Shown here: positions 37,501 to 45,145 of the stretch, in pieces
Position numbering within the stretch: position 1 is the first letter of the stretch
Layout: every line of letters begins with the position of its first letter
Source of the DNA: a virus
Reading direction: 5' to 3' (one strand)
Virus record (IMG/VR): IMGVR_UViG_3300030339_000067
Location: 1 to 48,402 of that record
Length of the DNA stretch: 48,402 nt
Notes under the pieces: generated by a model
The model's input: the letters and a program-made list of their open reading frames with translations, nothing else
Databases searched by the model: none
What the model was told of the DNA's origin: nothing
Program-made: the position numbers and the translations under genes

Positions 37501-39534
37501 GTAGAAACTTCAATGGATAATTTAACTACTAAATATACTAATTCAATAAATCAAATTTTGGATACTTTTGCTAATAAACTCACCAATGGTGCAGGACTAG
37601 AGAAAGTTTCTGAAGAGTGGACGATGATTAATAAGAATGCCGCAGTTTATCTTGATACTGTGACTGCCGGCTATAGTATTAATCAACTTCAAAGTAAAAT
37701 GGTTGAGAATATCAATAATGCTAAAGATGTAAGTTCTCAAAAACAATTAACAGACATAATGAATGCACAATTGAAGGCATTAAGAGAAAAAGACGTACTT
37801 ACACAAAGAGACTTAGATCGAGCAAATCAATCATATGATATTGAATTAAAGAGAATTGCTCTTGAAGATGCACAAAACAATAAGACAAAAATGCAACTAC
37901 AAAGAAATGCACAAGGAAATTATTCTTATGTTTATGCGGCAGACCAAAAGCAATTAACCAAAGCACGCCAAGATTTGGCGGATGCTCAAAAGGCACAATA
38001 TGATTCAGATAAGAAAGCATTTGAGGAAAGTCAAACTAATTATCAAGAGACTTTTAAGCAGTATACTGATAAAGCAAAAGAAATTGCTTTAGATACGACA
38101 AGCACAGAAGCTGAAAAGCAAGCGAGTCGAGTTGCTCTTGATACCCAGTATGGCGCTTTATTGCAGAAGCAAACCCAGATCAATGAAACATCTAAGCAAA
38201 ATTATGCTCAAAGCACGATGGATCAATATGCTAGTTTATATGGTAAAGATTCAGAAGAGTATAAAGCTTTCTTAGATAATAAAGATGTGGCGATGGCGGC
38301 CTCAGACAGTAGATGGACTTCATCTCTTCAGGGAATGATTGATTCTATTGAAGGAGAGGGTGGATTTAAGTCAGTATCAAGTGATCTTTGGACACAATTA
38401 ACAACTGAATCTACAAACTACCAAGGATCAATAGACAAGCTTCAGTCATCTGCGAATGTCGATTTTGACGATATTTCAGATGCTTTGATTGACGCAACAG
38501 AGCAGACAACTTCTTTGTCTAAGTCTGGTTCAGACCTAGTTACTACTATGGAAAGTGAATCTATTGCTATCCAAGATGTAGTTTCTCAACTTAACGCTTA
38601 TGAAATAGCAATGCAGAAGGTGATTGCGGCCTCAGGTAAAATCGTAGGGACTTCAATTCAGACGAAAGCTACAGAAGCTGGCAGCACCACTAATGTTCCT
38701 AATTCCGCGATAACTAGCGGAGTGGATACAACTGCTATCACAGGGGACACTCCTAAAGCAGGAACTACTTTTGATATTCCAAACTTTGCGGTTCCTACCC
38801 CTACAGACTCTACAAAGGGGGATGATGGAGACACTACTTCTCCAGAAGCCAATAAGCAAGTAGCCAAGGCATTGTCTGCTGCTTATTCCGCAGTTGGAAA
38901 GCCTTACAAGTGGGGAGCTGCCGGTCCAGATGCCTTTGACTGCTCAGGTCTTGACTCTTGGGTGCTTAAAAAGGCTGGTTTTAATTATGGTAGATTTACT
39001 ACTCGCACGGAAGCCGGCTTGTTCTCTGAGGGCCGTGGTAAGAAAATTACCTTAGGTCTTAACCCAGGGCATCATACAGGCATTGAAATAGATGGCAAAT
39101 GGTTTGAGGCGCCGTACAAGGGAGCCAATGTTAGAGGACCAGGAAAAGCCAAGTCAAGTTGGCCTGCTTATTATCACATTCCAGGTTTCGAATCTGGAGG
39201 GTATACTGGGGATGATGGAGATAGTGGAGGTAAGCTTGCTATTGTTCATAATAAAGAGGTTATTTTGAACAAGAAAGATACTGTTAATCTATTATCTGCG
39301 GTTTCTATTGTTAGATCTATTGTTGACAACTTAAAGGCAGGAGCGATGGCCTCTGCTTCTAGTTTGGTTTCATCTCTTTCTGGCAACTCAGGAGGAGCAA
39401 TCGGAACAACAGGTATCTTAGAGCAAAAGGTCGAGATTACAGCTAATTTCCCGAATGTCACAGATTCAAAACAAATTCAGGATGCTTTAATCAATCTACC
39501 TAATATTGCAGCGCAACACGCAACAAAGAAATAG
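31552..39534 (+). CDS. Tape measure protein with NlpC/P60 domain
   Basis: Encodes 2660 residues. TTG start after GGAGGTAAAAGG. Residues about 130-340 are the TP901-type core (GITAEIGKAFNYVVQLDTAL, AAEQLTAVWNAY). Hydrophobic segments lie near 845-870 and 960-985, long coiled coils at about 1560-1720 and 2080-2260. An NlpC/P60 peptidase at about 2438-2560 has Cys2464 in DCSGLD and His2507/His2508 in GHHTGIEIDG. A KLAIVHNKEVILNKKDT segment typical of tape-measure C-termini follows. It sets tail length and, through the peptidase, should open peptidoglycan during DNA entry. At about 0.15 nm per residue the tail would be near 400 nm. Confidence 0.93.
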   Translation: MAKYGTTVEVNLKTQLDQSGLTQLMQSLKNVEAQVLKSTTPNNKGFQETLTMVEKLRALLNSSFDVELGVFNVQKFNTELSKSDLSIRKIHQDLDRLGPAGQKAFSDFTYQTLKMNTGIRQSNELLDKMATTMGNTVRWGITAGIFQGITAEIGKAFNYVVQLDTALNNIGIVTFKSKDDMKDFAQYANNAAKAIGSTTVEYTKAAQFFYEQGLKDKDVLPRAAIAIKAANVSHEDSGLAAEQLTAVWNAYNVQTKDAAGYIDVMAAVATDSATDLNELATSMGKVASTASMMGVNINQLSAQIATIESVTRQSPEIVGTALKTIYARMGDLKVVGAVDEFGVSLGKIGKDMQAMGVNILDEKGQMRDMGLIIEEVSGKWQGWTRAQQEAAAVSLAGKRQYNNLIALFDNEDMYKKELGVAEGALGTLDKQNAIYMDSAEAHMKKLQTASEKLYSSIFDTDSIIGATDAATTFLGVLTNMFQAAGGGIPMFMGLASVLAKVFSVQLSQSIAGMVRNMRLMATEAKQASAINQMQMQYANVDWSKKEVGSGGAFGNGTAAYRMIEVTKELAPYLENMTAQQREQYDLILKQVKALGEERDQLRALSEARAAEYNKTFGKSPNAGQFGNIQTGENGLFKSNGTLPAILSPDADKSKQALGSLGAAADLVNLDVKSVSDNIQNLYKSVESGDKDTKSFNNLKKALENLIVDGKDANISVKALEDRLVELNGMTAKSFQGNEGRKFLGQTTFMASQAGIEVQRRSDLAQEIVAQQQRVRDSQSANAPVEVATKGSQERLLSTAKTQQSIQKFTELAGTIGQVGFAISSVSNLGTIWQDKNASIADQLGQTLFSLSMIIPGVISGYQMLYNVVASGEALQNLGLVKQLAGLATKQTALAAEIVAIKAKSALTIQTAAEELIATEMTTAERGKAIAAISGEVVATETLAIAQAEEAAAATAAAAANAAATAGITLIVAALAAMVAGLVGVAKAQAKQREESMKAATAAKEAYIQNKDLYDQFQIALTANKEGTGTYQAVLDASKALNNSLQDQGAITSANAQRWDEYGVSATKALKKQLEDSIKAASTGVTSALDSADSKQARGVLDSSKPTTGGVYGFRMRRAPEDLYAEYLSKKAQYKKDLDTLGSENPAVKKEAEDIAKLDAVYAATEVQMQNIIDLKKEMYNFENSNKMLASTKELNNEVAKLAHAMETGPDGKRNNVPAEKAEKAARDYLLQSHANATLATSQANQANLTSNFTEKGKGISQSQVEGFVQKLGGDKQFNAIISMYPEEDKPKTLENITKFKDKISKENPAKIKIIAEGIAATPEAAAYETVSDSLAKGSLTAVGLNKALKDINPTLAKMDPSSVKFFFALKDAQEKAIQTTLKMDKTNKNSNAIRQDQLDLLEINANREEQVAKSKADVIAAETNLKDVIKKSGASSERAALAEKQLEAARAKSKATILAYRTAVIKTGLEELNLGSYASWVAKIISKGHEGAIAKLAALRSELGKLQGAYAAVAAAALTAYEQGGNARDYVNNTSNSKAAADLASTQDRIKALTAALTVKIDIPSASSASTAKSGSGSGSKTKAKANLNKMEQIASEFDPYYNINKTIAELVVNFDKLSEAQKKLIGSGLISNLNKQLDIIAKQVKAEKDKYELQKLNEKQLQKSLAKEGLKFDKEGNISNYESRIKAAEKKVEVEIDRYNKLKTEKAQKAEEKKEKAAENALTKLKDEISNYDQLTQTDMKDTLQKISDFQAKATEITIQKFSVSIDVSTNFAEAERKWNEFRAVVINDLDMDKAINKLGVSIADLSTYFNAVGDANLDKLTAQLNTVNEEVTKIQNGKNSSLFGDDLSAATDMRDSLLTQLEDGLTSYKTLIDDVKKSTIDWVSQSAESFGEVSSQFDYINSSLKHQSSLMKLLYGDKAYSEMDDFYQAQEVNNNAQAVFLENQLKVLTNTRDSINKITNPDLWDTLNLKVEDTQKSLDSLVETSMDNLTTKYTNSINQILDTFANKLTNGAGLEKVSEEWTMINKNAAVYLDTVTAGYSINQLQSKMVENINNAKDVSSQKQLTDIMNAQLKALREKDVLTQRDLDRANQSYDIELKRIALEDAQNNKTKMQLQRNAQGNYSYVYAADQKQLTKARQDLADAQKAQYDSDKKAFEESQTNYQETFKQYTDKAKEIALDTTSTEAEKQASRVALDTQYGALLQKQTQINETSKQNYAQSTMDQYASLYGKDSEEYKAFLDNKDVAMAASDSRWTSSLQGMIDSIEGEGGFKSVSSDLWTQLTTESTNYQGSIDKLQSSANVDFDDISDALIDATEQTTSLSKSGSDLVTTMESESIAIQDVVSQLNAYEIAMQKVIAASGKIVGTSIQTKATEAGSTTNVPNSAITSGVDTTAITGDTPKAGTTFDIPNFAVPTPTDSTKGDDGDTTSPEANKQVAKALSAAYSAVGKPYKWGAAGPDAFDCSGLDSWVLKKAGFNYGRFTTRTEAGLFSEGRGKKITLGLNPGHHTGIEIDGKWFEAPYKGANVRGPGKAKSSWPAYYHIPGFESGGYTGDDGDSGGKLAIVHNKEVILNKKDTVNLLSAVSIVRSIVDNLKAGAMASASSLVSSLSGNSGGAIGTTGILEQKVEITANFPNVTDSKQIQDALINLPNIAAQHATKK

Positions 39535-39542
39535 AGACTAGA

Positions 39543-39575
39543 GAAGGGGATATGAGAATATCCCCTTCTTTATAA
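39543..39575 (+). terminator. Terminator after the tape measure gene
   Basis: GAAGGGGATA (39543-39552) pairs with TATCCCCTTC (39559-39568), with a short loop, then TTTATAAT. Confidence 0.87.
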
Positions 39576-39587
39576 TAAGGAGGTAAA

Positions 39588-42500
39588 ATGACTATTGAAA
39601 AGAATATATGTGATGCAATTGACATCATTGTACGCAAACGAATTTCAGAATTAAAATTTGATAAGACAATTCAGGGAACAGTATCTTCTTGCGTCAATCC
39701 AAACACTGGAGAGTATAAAGTCCAGTATCAAGACAGTTCTATCACATGTTTCTGTCCTGACCCTGGTACCATCTTCTATAAGAATGGAACGCAAGTTTAT
39801 GTGCTAGTCCCTTCTAATGATTTTGCCAATAGAAAAGTAATTATTGGGACTACTGCCGGCACAGTTTTAAATAGTCTTATTTCAACTTGGTCTGGAACTT
39901 ATAATCCAGATTTAGAGAATGCGCCGGCGTCTAACTGGCCTTCAGAAGAGGAAAAGATTGCTCACCTTAATGATATTTTTAGAAATACTGATACTGGGAT
40001 TTCTTTTATCTTTAAGCAAGATGGTACTGAAGGTGATTATACTTACTCTTGGTTTAAAGTTCCAGAGGCTGTTTTAGATGTTGAATATTCTCACACTGGA
40101 GATAATTTGACTGCGGATCCAGAAACTCAGGGATGGACAGTAGAATTTCAGACTGACACAATTTATCTTCGACAAAGAGTCGGGGATAACCCTTGGCAAG
40201 GACCGGTAAAGATAGTTGCTGAAGATGGAATTGGATATCCGGGAGCGGATGGTGTAACCCATTATATTCATTTTAAGTATTCAAATGATTCCGTGAATCA
40301 TGCTTTTACTGGAAACAATGGAACAGATCCAGGAGATTATTTAGGAATCCTAGTAGATACAGAATCTGCGGCTTCAACTAATAAAGACTTATACTCTTGG
40401 TCTTTAATTAAAGGAAATGATGCAGTTGCTATTGATTTACTTTCTGAATCAGATGTGGTATTTGCGGAAGCCGATGGTAGTAATTATTCTACTATCCCTA
40501 GTAATATGATTCGTTTATATAGTGGGGGAGTTTTAATAGATTCTTCAAATATTACTTTTGGGGTTATGTCTGGCAATAATATTGTTAATACTTTAACAGT
40601 AGATGGCCTTACTGCAAGTGTAACTATTGATGGGACTGTTACTTTCTCTGGAACTTGGAATAATAGTAGTAGTTTTGCGAGTTTTATATTTGCGGCAAAA
40701 TATAGTATCAATAACACTACTTATAGATCCGTTTATACTATCGCGAAATCTAAGAAAGGTGATGATTCAGTTCTTATTGACTTAGTTTCTGAGGCTGATG
40801 TCGCTTTTGCAGATAAAGATGGAGGGGTTGCCACATTACCTTCCGGGAATGCTGTTAAACTTTATAAAGGAGGTAGCTTATTAACAAGTGGGATTTCTTA
40901 CACACCTTCCTTGGCTTCTGGAGGGATTACGCAGAATGGTTTAAAGCTTTCCATTAATACAAATGGAACTATTAACCTTTCTCAAAATACTGTCTGGACT
41001 TCTAATAGCGAGACTTTTGTTATTGTGGCAACTGTCGTTATTAATGGTATTTCTATAAGTCGCACTACTAATTATAGCATCGCTAAATCCAAAACAGGCG
41101 CGACTGGAGATAGTGCAATAACAATTGATTTGCTTTCTGAGTCAGATGTTGTTTCTGCGGATGCAGATGGAAGTAATTATTCTGCAATTCCAGATAATGG
41201 AATTAACCTTTATTCAGGAGGAACCTTATTAAGTCCTTCTCTTGTTACTTATGGGGCAATGTCTGGAGTTAACATTGTTAATGCTTTAACTGTAAGCGGA
41301 TTAACTGCGACAATTTCAACTAGTGGTGTAGTAACTTTTTCTGGAACTTGGGCTGCTGCTAGCAGTTCTGTAAGTTTTCCTTTCGCCGCGAGTTATAATA
41401 ATGTTGTATATAATGCTACTTATACAATTGCTAAATCTAAAAAAGGCGATGATACAGTTTTGATTGATCTTATCTCAGAGGCAGATGTAGTTGCTGCTGA
41501 CAAAGATGGGGGTGTAACCTCTCTCCCATCAGGGAATGCAGTAAAAATTTATAAGGGAGGGAATTTATTAACTTCTGGGATTACCTATTCGCCTTCTCTT
41601 GCCTCAGAAGGAATTACTCAACATGGACTGAAACTTTCTGTAAGCACAAATGGAACTATTAACCTTTCTCAAAATACTGTCTGGACTTCTAACAACGAAA
41701 TTTTTACTATCACCGCTTCCGTTGTAATCAATGGAGTTTCAAAAAATTACATAACAAGCTATAGTATAGCGAAATCTAAAACTGGGGCTACTGGAGCCAA
41801 TGCTATTGTTGGATTCTTAACGAATGAGAATACTACTTTAGCCGCAGATTCTGCGGGAAATATCCTTAATGGAGATTTGACTCCTGCCAATGGAATTTTT
41901 AGAGTATTTGATGGCACTCTTGAAAAAACAAGTTCGGGTTCTCCAACTACTATTTATTCCAAAGTAAGCCAATCTGGATGTAATATGAATATTAGTTCTA
42001 CAGGTGTTTATACATTAACAGAACTAACTTCAAACTTAGCGATAGTTATATTACAAGTTATTTATGGCGGAGTAACGATTCAAAAAACAGTAACTATATC
42101 AAAAGCTATTGCTGGAATTAATGGAATTGCGAAAACTCTTTCTCTTATTGGGCCACAAATTTTTAATTTTAATACTACTGGACAAATTGTAGGGAATACT
42201 ACTATCACACTTTCGATAATTCAATCGGGTCTTTCTTCTCCTAGTCCTAATTTAGCGAATGCTTACCATTGGTATTATGGTCTAGATGGAGCTGCTCCTA
42301 CTACGGCAATGTCAGTTGGGATTACTGACCCAATTTGGACAGATTCTAATCCAGTAACTTTAACTATTGGCTATCAATCTCCTTTAGGCCTTTGGGCAAC
42401 TACCGCAAAATCTATAACAATCAAGACAGTTAGTATTGAAGATTCTAGTGTATCAGATGTTATAACTCTTTATAAGGTTCAAGACGGTGCGAAAGGAAAC

Positions 42501-44276
42501 GACGCAGTTATCTATGATATATCTCCCAGTGTTCAAACAGTTGTAAAAAGTTCTACAGGATTTACTCCAACGCAAGTTTTATTTAGTTTTTTTCGAACAT
42601 CTGGAGAGACAAGAGCTTCTTATACTGGTTACTATAAAACACAATATACTACTGATGGATTGAACTATCTTGATATTCCATCTGGATCGGGGTTTAACTC
42701 TAGTAAAGTTATTACTTTATCAAATACTTATAAAGCAATTCGTTGTCGTCTTTATACTGACTCTGGATTCAATACCCAAGTTGATTATAAGACAGTATTG
42801 GTCGTTTCTGATGGAACTAGTGTTACTGGCCCAACAGGGAATTGGATAAAGACTATTTATAAGCTGTTTCCTGCCGGAACGACGAGCGTTACTATTCCAG
42901 ATAACACTTCTCCTAGCCCTTCTGGATGGTTAGATAAACAACCTGTTCAAGAGAATAGTACAGATGAAGTTTGGGTAACAAGAGCTCTTATTCTTGGGGA
43001 TGGAAATGCTTTAGTTTCTCCTCCTTGGGACACTCCTTGGAAACAGATAATGAAGGCAGACTATGTCAAAGCAGAAATTGATATGGATACTCCCGTAATT
43101 CATCATGGTATGGAAATAACCGACGGCGCTCCTCCTGCGGGTGGCGGCTTTTGGATGGGATTAAAAAATTATCTATATCAATTTGTTATTGGGAATGCTT
43201 CTAAATATTTAAAGTGGGATGGAAATTTAACTATTTATGGAGGAGATATTATAGGAGGATCAATTACCGGGGCATCTTTCTTCCAAACCAACCCTGACAC
43301 AGAAGATCCTTTAGAGGGAGTCGCTCTTGAATATGGAGGCTTAAGACTTAAAGGAATGGGGGGTCTTCTTACCGGAGCAATAAATGGATTTAATATTGGT
43401 TCTATGAGTGTGTTTAATATAAGTAATAATCTCGGGAATTCTTTTTTGCGTTTTTTCCACAGCTCAACAAATGGTCAGTTAAGAGATGAGGTTACTTTAC
43501 AAGGAAATGATGGAATTATACTTTCCTCTAATAATCTTAATAGTAATGGAAGTGGTAATATTGAATTAGACTCCCCAAGAGTTCGAATTCCTAAAGCTTC
43601 TTTCACAGGGACAGGATGTTTTGGGACAGATCTTATTTCCTCATTGAGCGATTCGGTTAGTCCTCTTTATGGAGAAAAAGGGGTTATAACTGACAAACTA
43701 ATTGTTTATCGAGATGGGATGAATCTTCTTGGTGTTGATACAGGTATGGTCACTTTAAGCCCCACTTCTTATGACGGAGCTTATCAAACTGTAAAATTGG
43801 CCATAGACAAATCTATTGTTGTGACTGGGTCTGCTACTTTTGAAGGTTATCCTGCGGCAGTTAGTCTTGGAATGAAGACGCTAACTGCGAGTTTATTATC
43901 AAGATCTGCCTCCTTATCTGATATCCTTTCTCTTTCTAAAATAACACTCAATAATAATAATGGGGCTTTCACTCCCAACCGAGATGGAACTGTAAAGATT
44001 TCTGGATTGTTAAGACTTGATTCTCTATCCCTTTCTGATTCAACTGGATGGGTAGATATCTATCTTAGAAATTCATCCATTTCGAGTGATACTGATGGAC
44101 AATTTTTCACGACTAGAATATGGCATGGGCCTATCGCAAATACAACAATCAATTGTCCTATTTATTGTTCTATCCCAGTAACATCTGGCGTTACTTACAA
44201 TTTTCGTTGTACTTTAAATGCTGGAGAAACTTATGATGTATTGAATAATTCTATTTTACATTATGAATTCTTCTAA
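39588..44276 (+). CDS. Tail tip / central fibre protein with tandem Ig-like domains
   Basis: Encodes 1562 residues, with AAGGAGG before the ATG. N-terminal 110 residues form a small beta domain (QGTVSSCVNPNTGEYKV). Then five related domains start near 40423, 40765, 41119, 41455 and 41800, in order A-B-A'-B'-C, each opening with I-D-L-x-SE-x-DV. The last third contains YLKWDGNLTIYGGDIIGG, as in the C-terminal part of lambda J-type central tail fibres, and a beta-rich end. It probably joins the tail tip and mediates host contact. It could instead be a baseplate hub or spike; the exact role is inferred. Confidence 0.72.
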   Translation: MTIEKNICDAIDIIVRKRISELKFDKTIQGTVSSCVNPNTGEYKVQYQDSSITCFCPDPGTIFYKNGTQVYVLVPSNDFANRKVIIGTTAGTVLNSLISTWSGTYNPDLENAPASNWPSEEEKIAHLNDIFRNTDTGISFIFKQDGTEGDYTYSWFKVPEAVLDVEYSHTGDNLTADPETQGWTVEFQTDTIYLRQRVGDNPWQGPVKIVAEDGIGYPGADGVTHYIHFKYSNDSVNHAFTGNNGTDPGDYLGILVDTESAASTNKDLYSWSLIKGNDAVAIDLLSESDVVFAEADGSNYSTIPSNMIRLYSGGVLIDSSNITFGVMSGNNIVNTLTVDGLTASVTIDGTVTFSGTWNNSSSFASFIFAAKYSINNTTYRSVYTIAKSKKGDDSVLIDLVSEADVAFADKDGGVATLPSGNAVKLYKGGSLLTSGISYTPSLASGGITQNGLKLSINTNGTINLSQNTVWTSNSETFVIVATVVINGISISRTTNYSIAKSKTGATGDSAITIDLLSESDVVSADADGSNYSAIPDNGINLYSGGTLLSPSLVTYGAMSGVNIVNALTVSGLTATISTSGVVTFSGTWAAASSSVSFPFAASYNNVVYNATYTIAKSKKGDDTVLIDLISEADVVAADKDGGVTSLPSGNAVKIYKGGNLLTSGITYSPSLASEGITQHGLKLSVSTNGTINLSQNTVWTSNNEIFTITASVVINGVSKNYITSYSIAKSKTGATGANAIVGFLTNENTTLAADSAGNILNGDLTPANGIFRVFDGTLEKTSSGSPTTIYSKVSQSGCNMNISSTGVYTLTELTSNLAIVILQVIYGGVTIQKTVTISKAIAGINGIAKTLSLIGPQIFNFNTTGQIVGNTTITLSIIQSGLSSPSPNLANAYHWYYGLDGAAPTTAMSVGITDPIWTDSNPVTLTIGYQSPLGLWATTAKSITIKTVSIEDSSVSDVITLYKVQDGAKGNDAVIYDISPSVQTVVKSSTGFTPTQVLFSFFRTSGETRASYTGYYKTQYTTDGLNYLDIPSGSGFNSSKVITLSNTYKAIRCRLYTDSGFNTQVDYKTVLVVSDGTSVTGPTGNWIKTIYKLFPAGTTSVTIPDNTSPSPSGWLDKQPVQENSTDEVWVTRALILGDGNALVSPPWDTPWKQIMKADYVKAEIDMDTPVIHHGMEITDGAPPAGGGFWMGLKNYLYQFVIGNASKYLKWDGNLTIYGGDIIGGSITGASFFQTNPDTEDPLEGVALEYGGLRLKGMGGLLTGAINGFNIGSMSVFNISNNLGNSFLRFFHSSTNGQLRDEVTLQGNDGIILSSNNLNSNGSGNIELDSPRVRIPKASFTGTGCFGTDLISSLSDSVSPLYGEKGVITDKLIVYRDGMNLLGVDTGMVTLSPTSYDGAYQTVKLAIDKSIVVTGSATFEGYPAAVSLGMKTLTASLLSRSASLSDILSLSKITLNNNNGAFTPNRDGTVKISGLLRLDSLSLSDSTGWVDIYLRNSSISSDTDGQFFTTRIWHGPIANTTINCPIYCSIPVTSGVTYNFRCTLNAGETYDVLNNSILHYEFF
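40959..41692 (+). repeat. 47-bp exact direct repeats from domain duplication
   Basis: Positions 40959-41005 and 41646-41692 are identical over 47 bp and 687 bp apart, exactly 229 codons, the length of one A+B domain pair. The rest of the pair has diverged. Recombination across these copies would remove or add one pair in frame. Confidence 0.8.
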
Positions 44277-44405
44277 TAAACATTTTAACCCACTTAAGAC
44301 AACCAAATAGGTTATTTTTTAAGATATAACGAACATAGGATTGCTTCCATTAAAGTGAAAGCAATCCTACAAACCAAACATAAACTTTCGATTTAAGGAG
44401 ATAAA
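44277..44405 (+). promoter_or_regulatory. Gap with weak terminator and 11-bp hairpin
   Basis: TAACC/GGTTA followed by T6 (about 44286-44320) may be a weak terminator. TAGGATTGCTT (44336-44346) pairs perfectly with AAGCAATCCTA (44359-44369) without a T-run, a probable 5' UTR hairpin of the next gene. Confidence 0.5.
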
Positions 44406-44837
44406 ATGGCTGTTACTGCTAAGCAATATGCTAAGTTTTATTCACAACTTTCATTAAAGCAAGCTTACGCAAGCAATACAATGAAAGCTGCTCTATTTAC
44501 AAGTTCTTTAACCCCTTCTCAAACAAATGATACCTTATTCTCTTCTGCTCCTTATACTTCTAACCAAGTGGCTTCTGGGACTGGGTATACCACAGGTGGA
44601 GTTGCGTTAACTTCTCTTACATTGACGACTGCCGCATTAATTACTACTTTTGACGCAGCTGATATTGTAATTACTGCCACTGGTGCAGGATTCACCTATC
44701 GTTATATCGTATTCTATGACACCACTTCTGGTGTTGTTATGTGCTATGCTGATATGGGTGCCGATGTTGTAGTGCCTGCGGGAACGCATACTATTCAACT
44801 TGACGCTTTGGGACTTGCCCGAATCACTGTTTCTTAA
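44406..44837 (+). CDS. Small virion protein, Thr/Ser-rich
   Basis: Encodes 143 residues, with AAGGAG before the ATG. N-terminal helix (AKQYAKFYSQLSLKQAYAS), then a beta-rich Thr/Ser-rich body that looks like a phage structural beta-sandwich, with a cradle-like end (AGTHTIQLDALGLARITVS). Such proteins are commonly found in phage fibre clusters. Function not assigned. Confidence 0.6.
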   Translation: MAVTAKQYAKFYSQLSLKQAYASNTMKAALFTSSLTPSQTNDTLFSSAPYTSNQVASGTGYTTGGVALTSLTLTTAALITTFDAADIVITATGAGFTYRYIVFYDTTSGVVMCYADMGADVVVPAGTHTIQLDALGLARITVS

Positions 44838-44851
44838 GGATGTGATTCTAC

Positions 44852-45142
44852 ATGGCCTTAGAAGAAAGATTTTATTCTTGTGATATAGTAAAAGTAACTC
44901 AAAAAATAGGGCCAAATGAAGTAGAAATAAACGTCCCTTTTATTACTCAAGAGCCTACTCTACATAAAGGATTTTCTACAAGAGATATAGGAGATGGAGA
45001 TCCTGTTTTTATCGTTGCTGCGACTCCAGAAAATTGGGCAATCTTTGATAGTAATTATCCCAATCAGGATGCCCAAACTGGAGATCCTTATCGACGTCGC
45101 TATCCTAGGACTAAATTGCCAACAATTCAATTTTTGGAGTAA
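44852..45142 (+). CDS. Small fibre-cluster protein
   Basis: Encodes 96 residues. The start follows AAGGATG. Beta-rich opening (IGPNEVEINVPFITQEP) and a basic Arg/Tyr-rich C-terminus (DPYRRRYPRTKLP). Three bases separate its stop from the next start, so the two are probably translated together. No family recognised. Confidence 0.6.
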   Translation: MALEERFYSCDIVKVTQKIGPNEVEINVPFITQEPTLHKGFSTRDIGDGDPVFIVAATPENWAIFDSNYPNQDAQTGDPYRRRYPRTKLPTIQFLE

Positions 45143-45145
45143 ACC

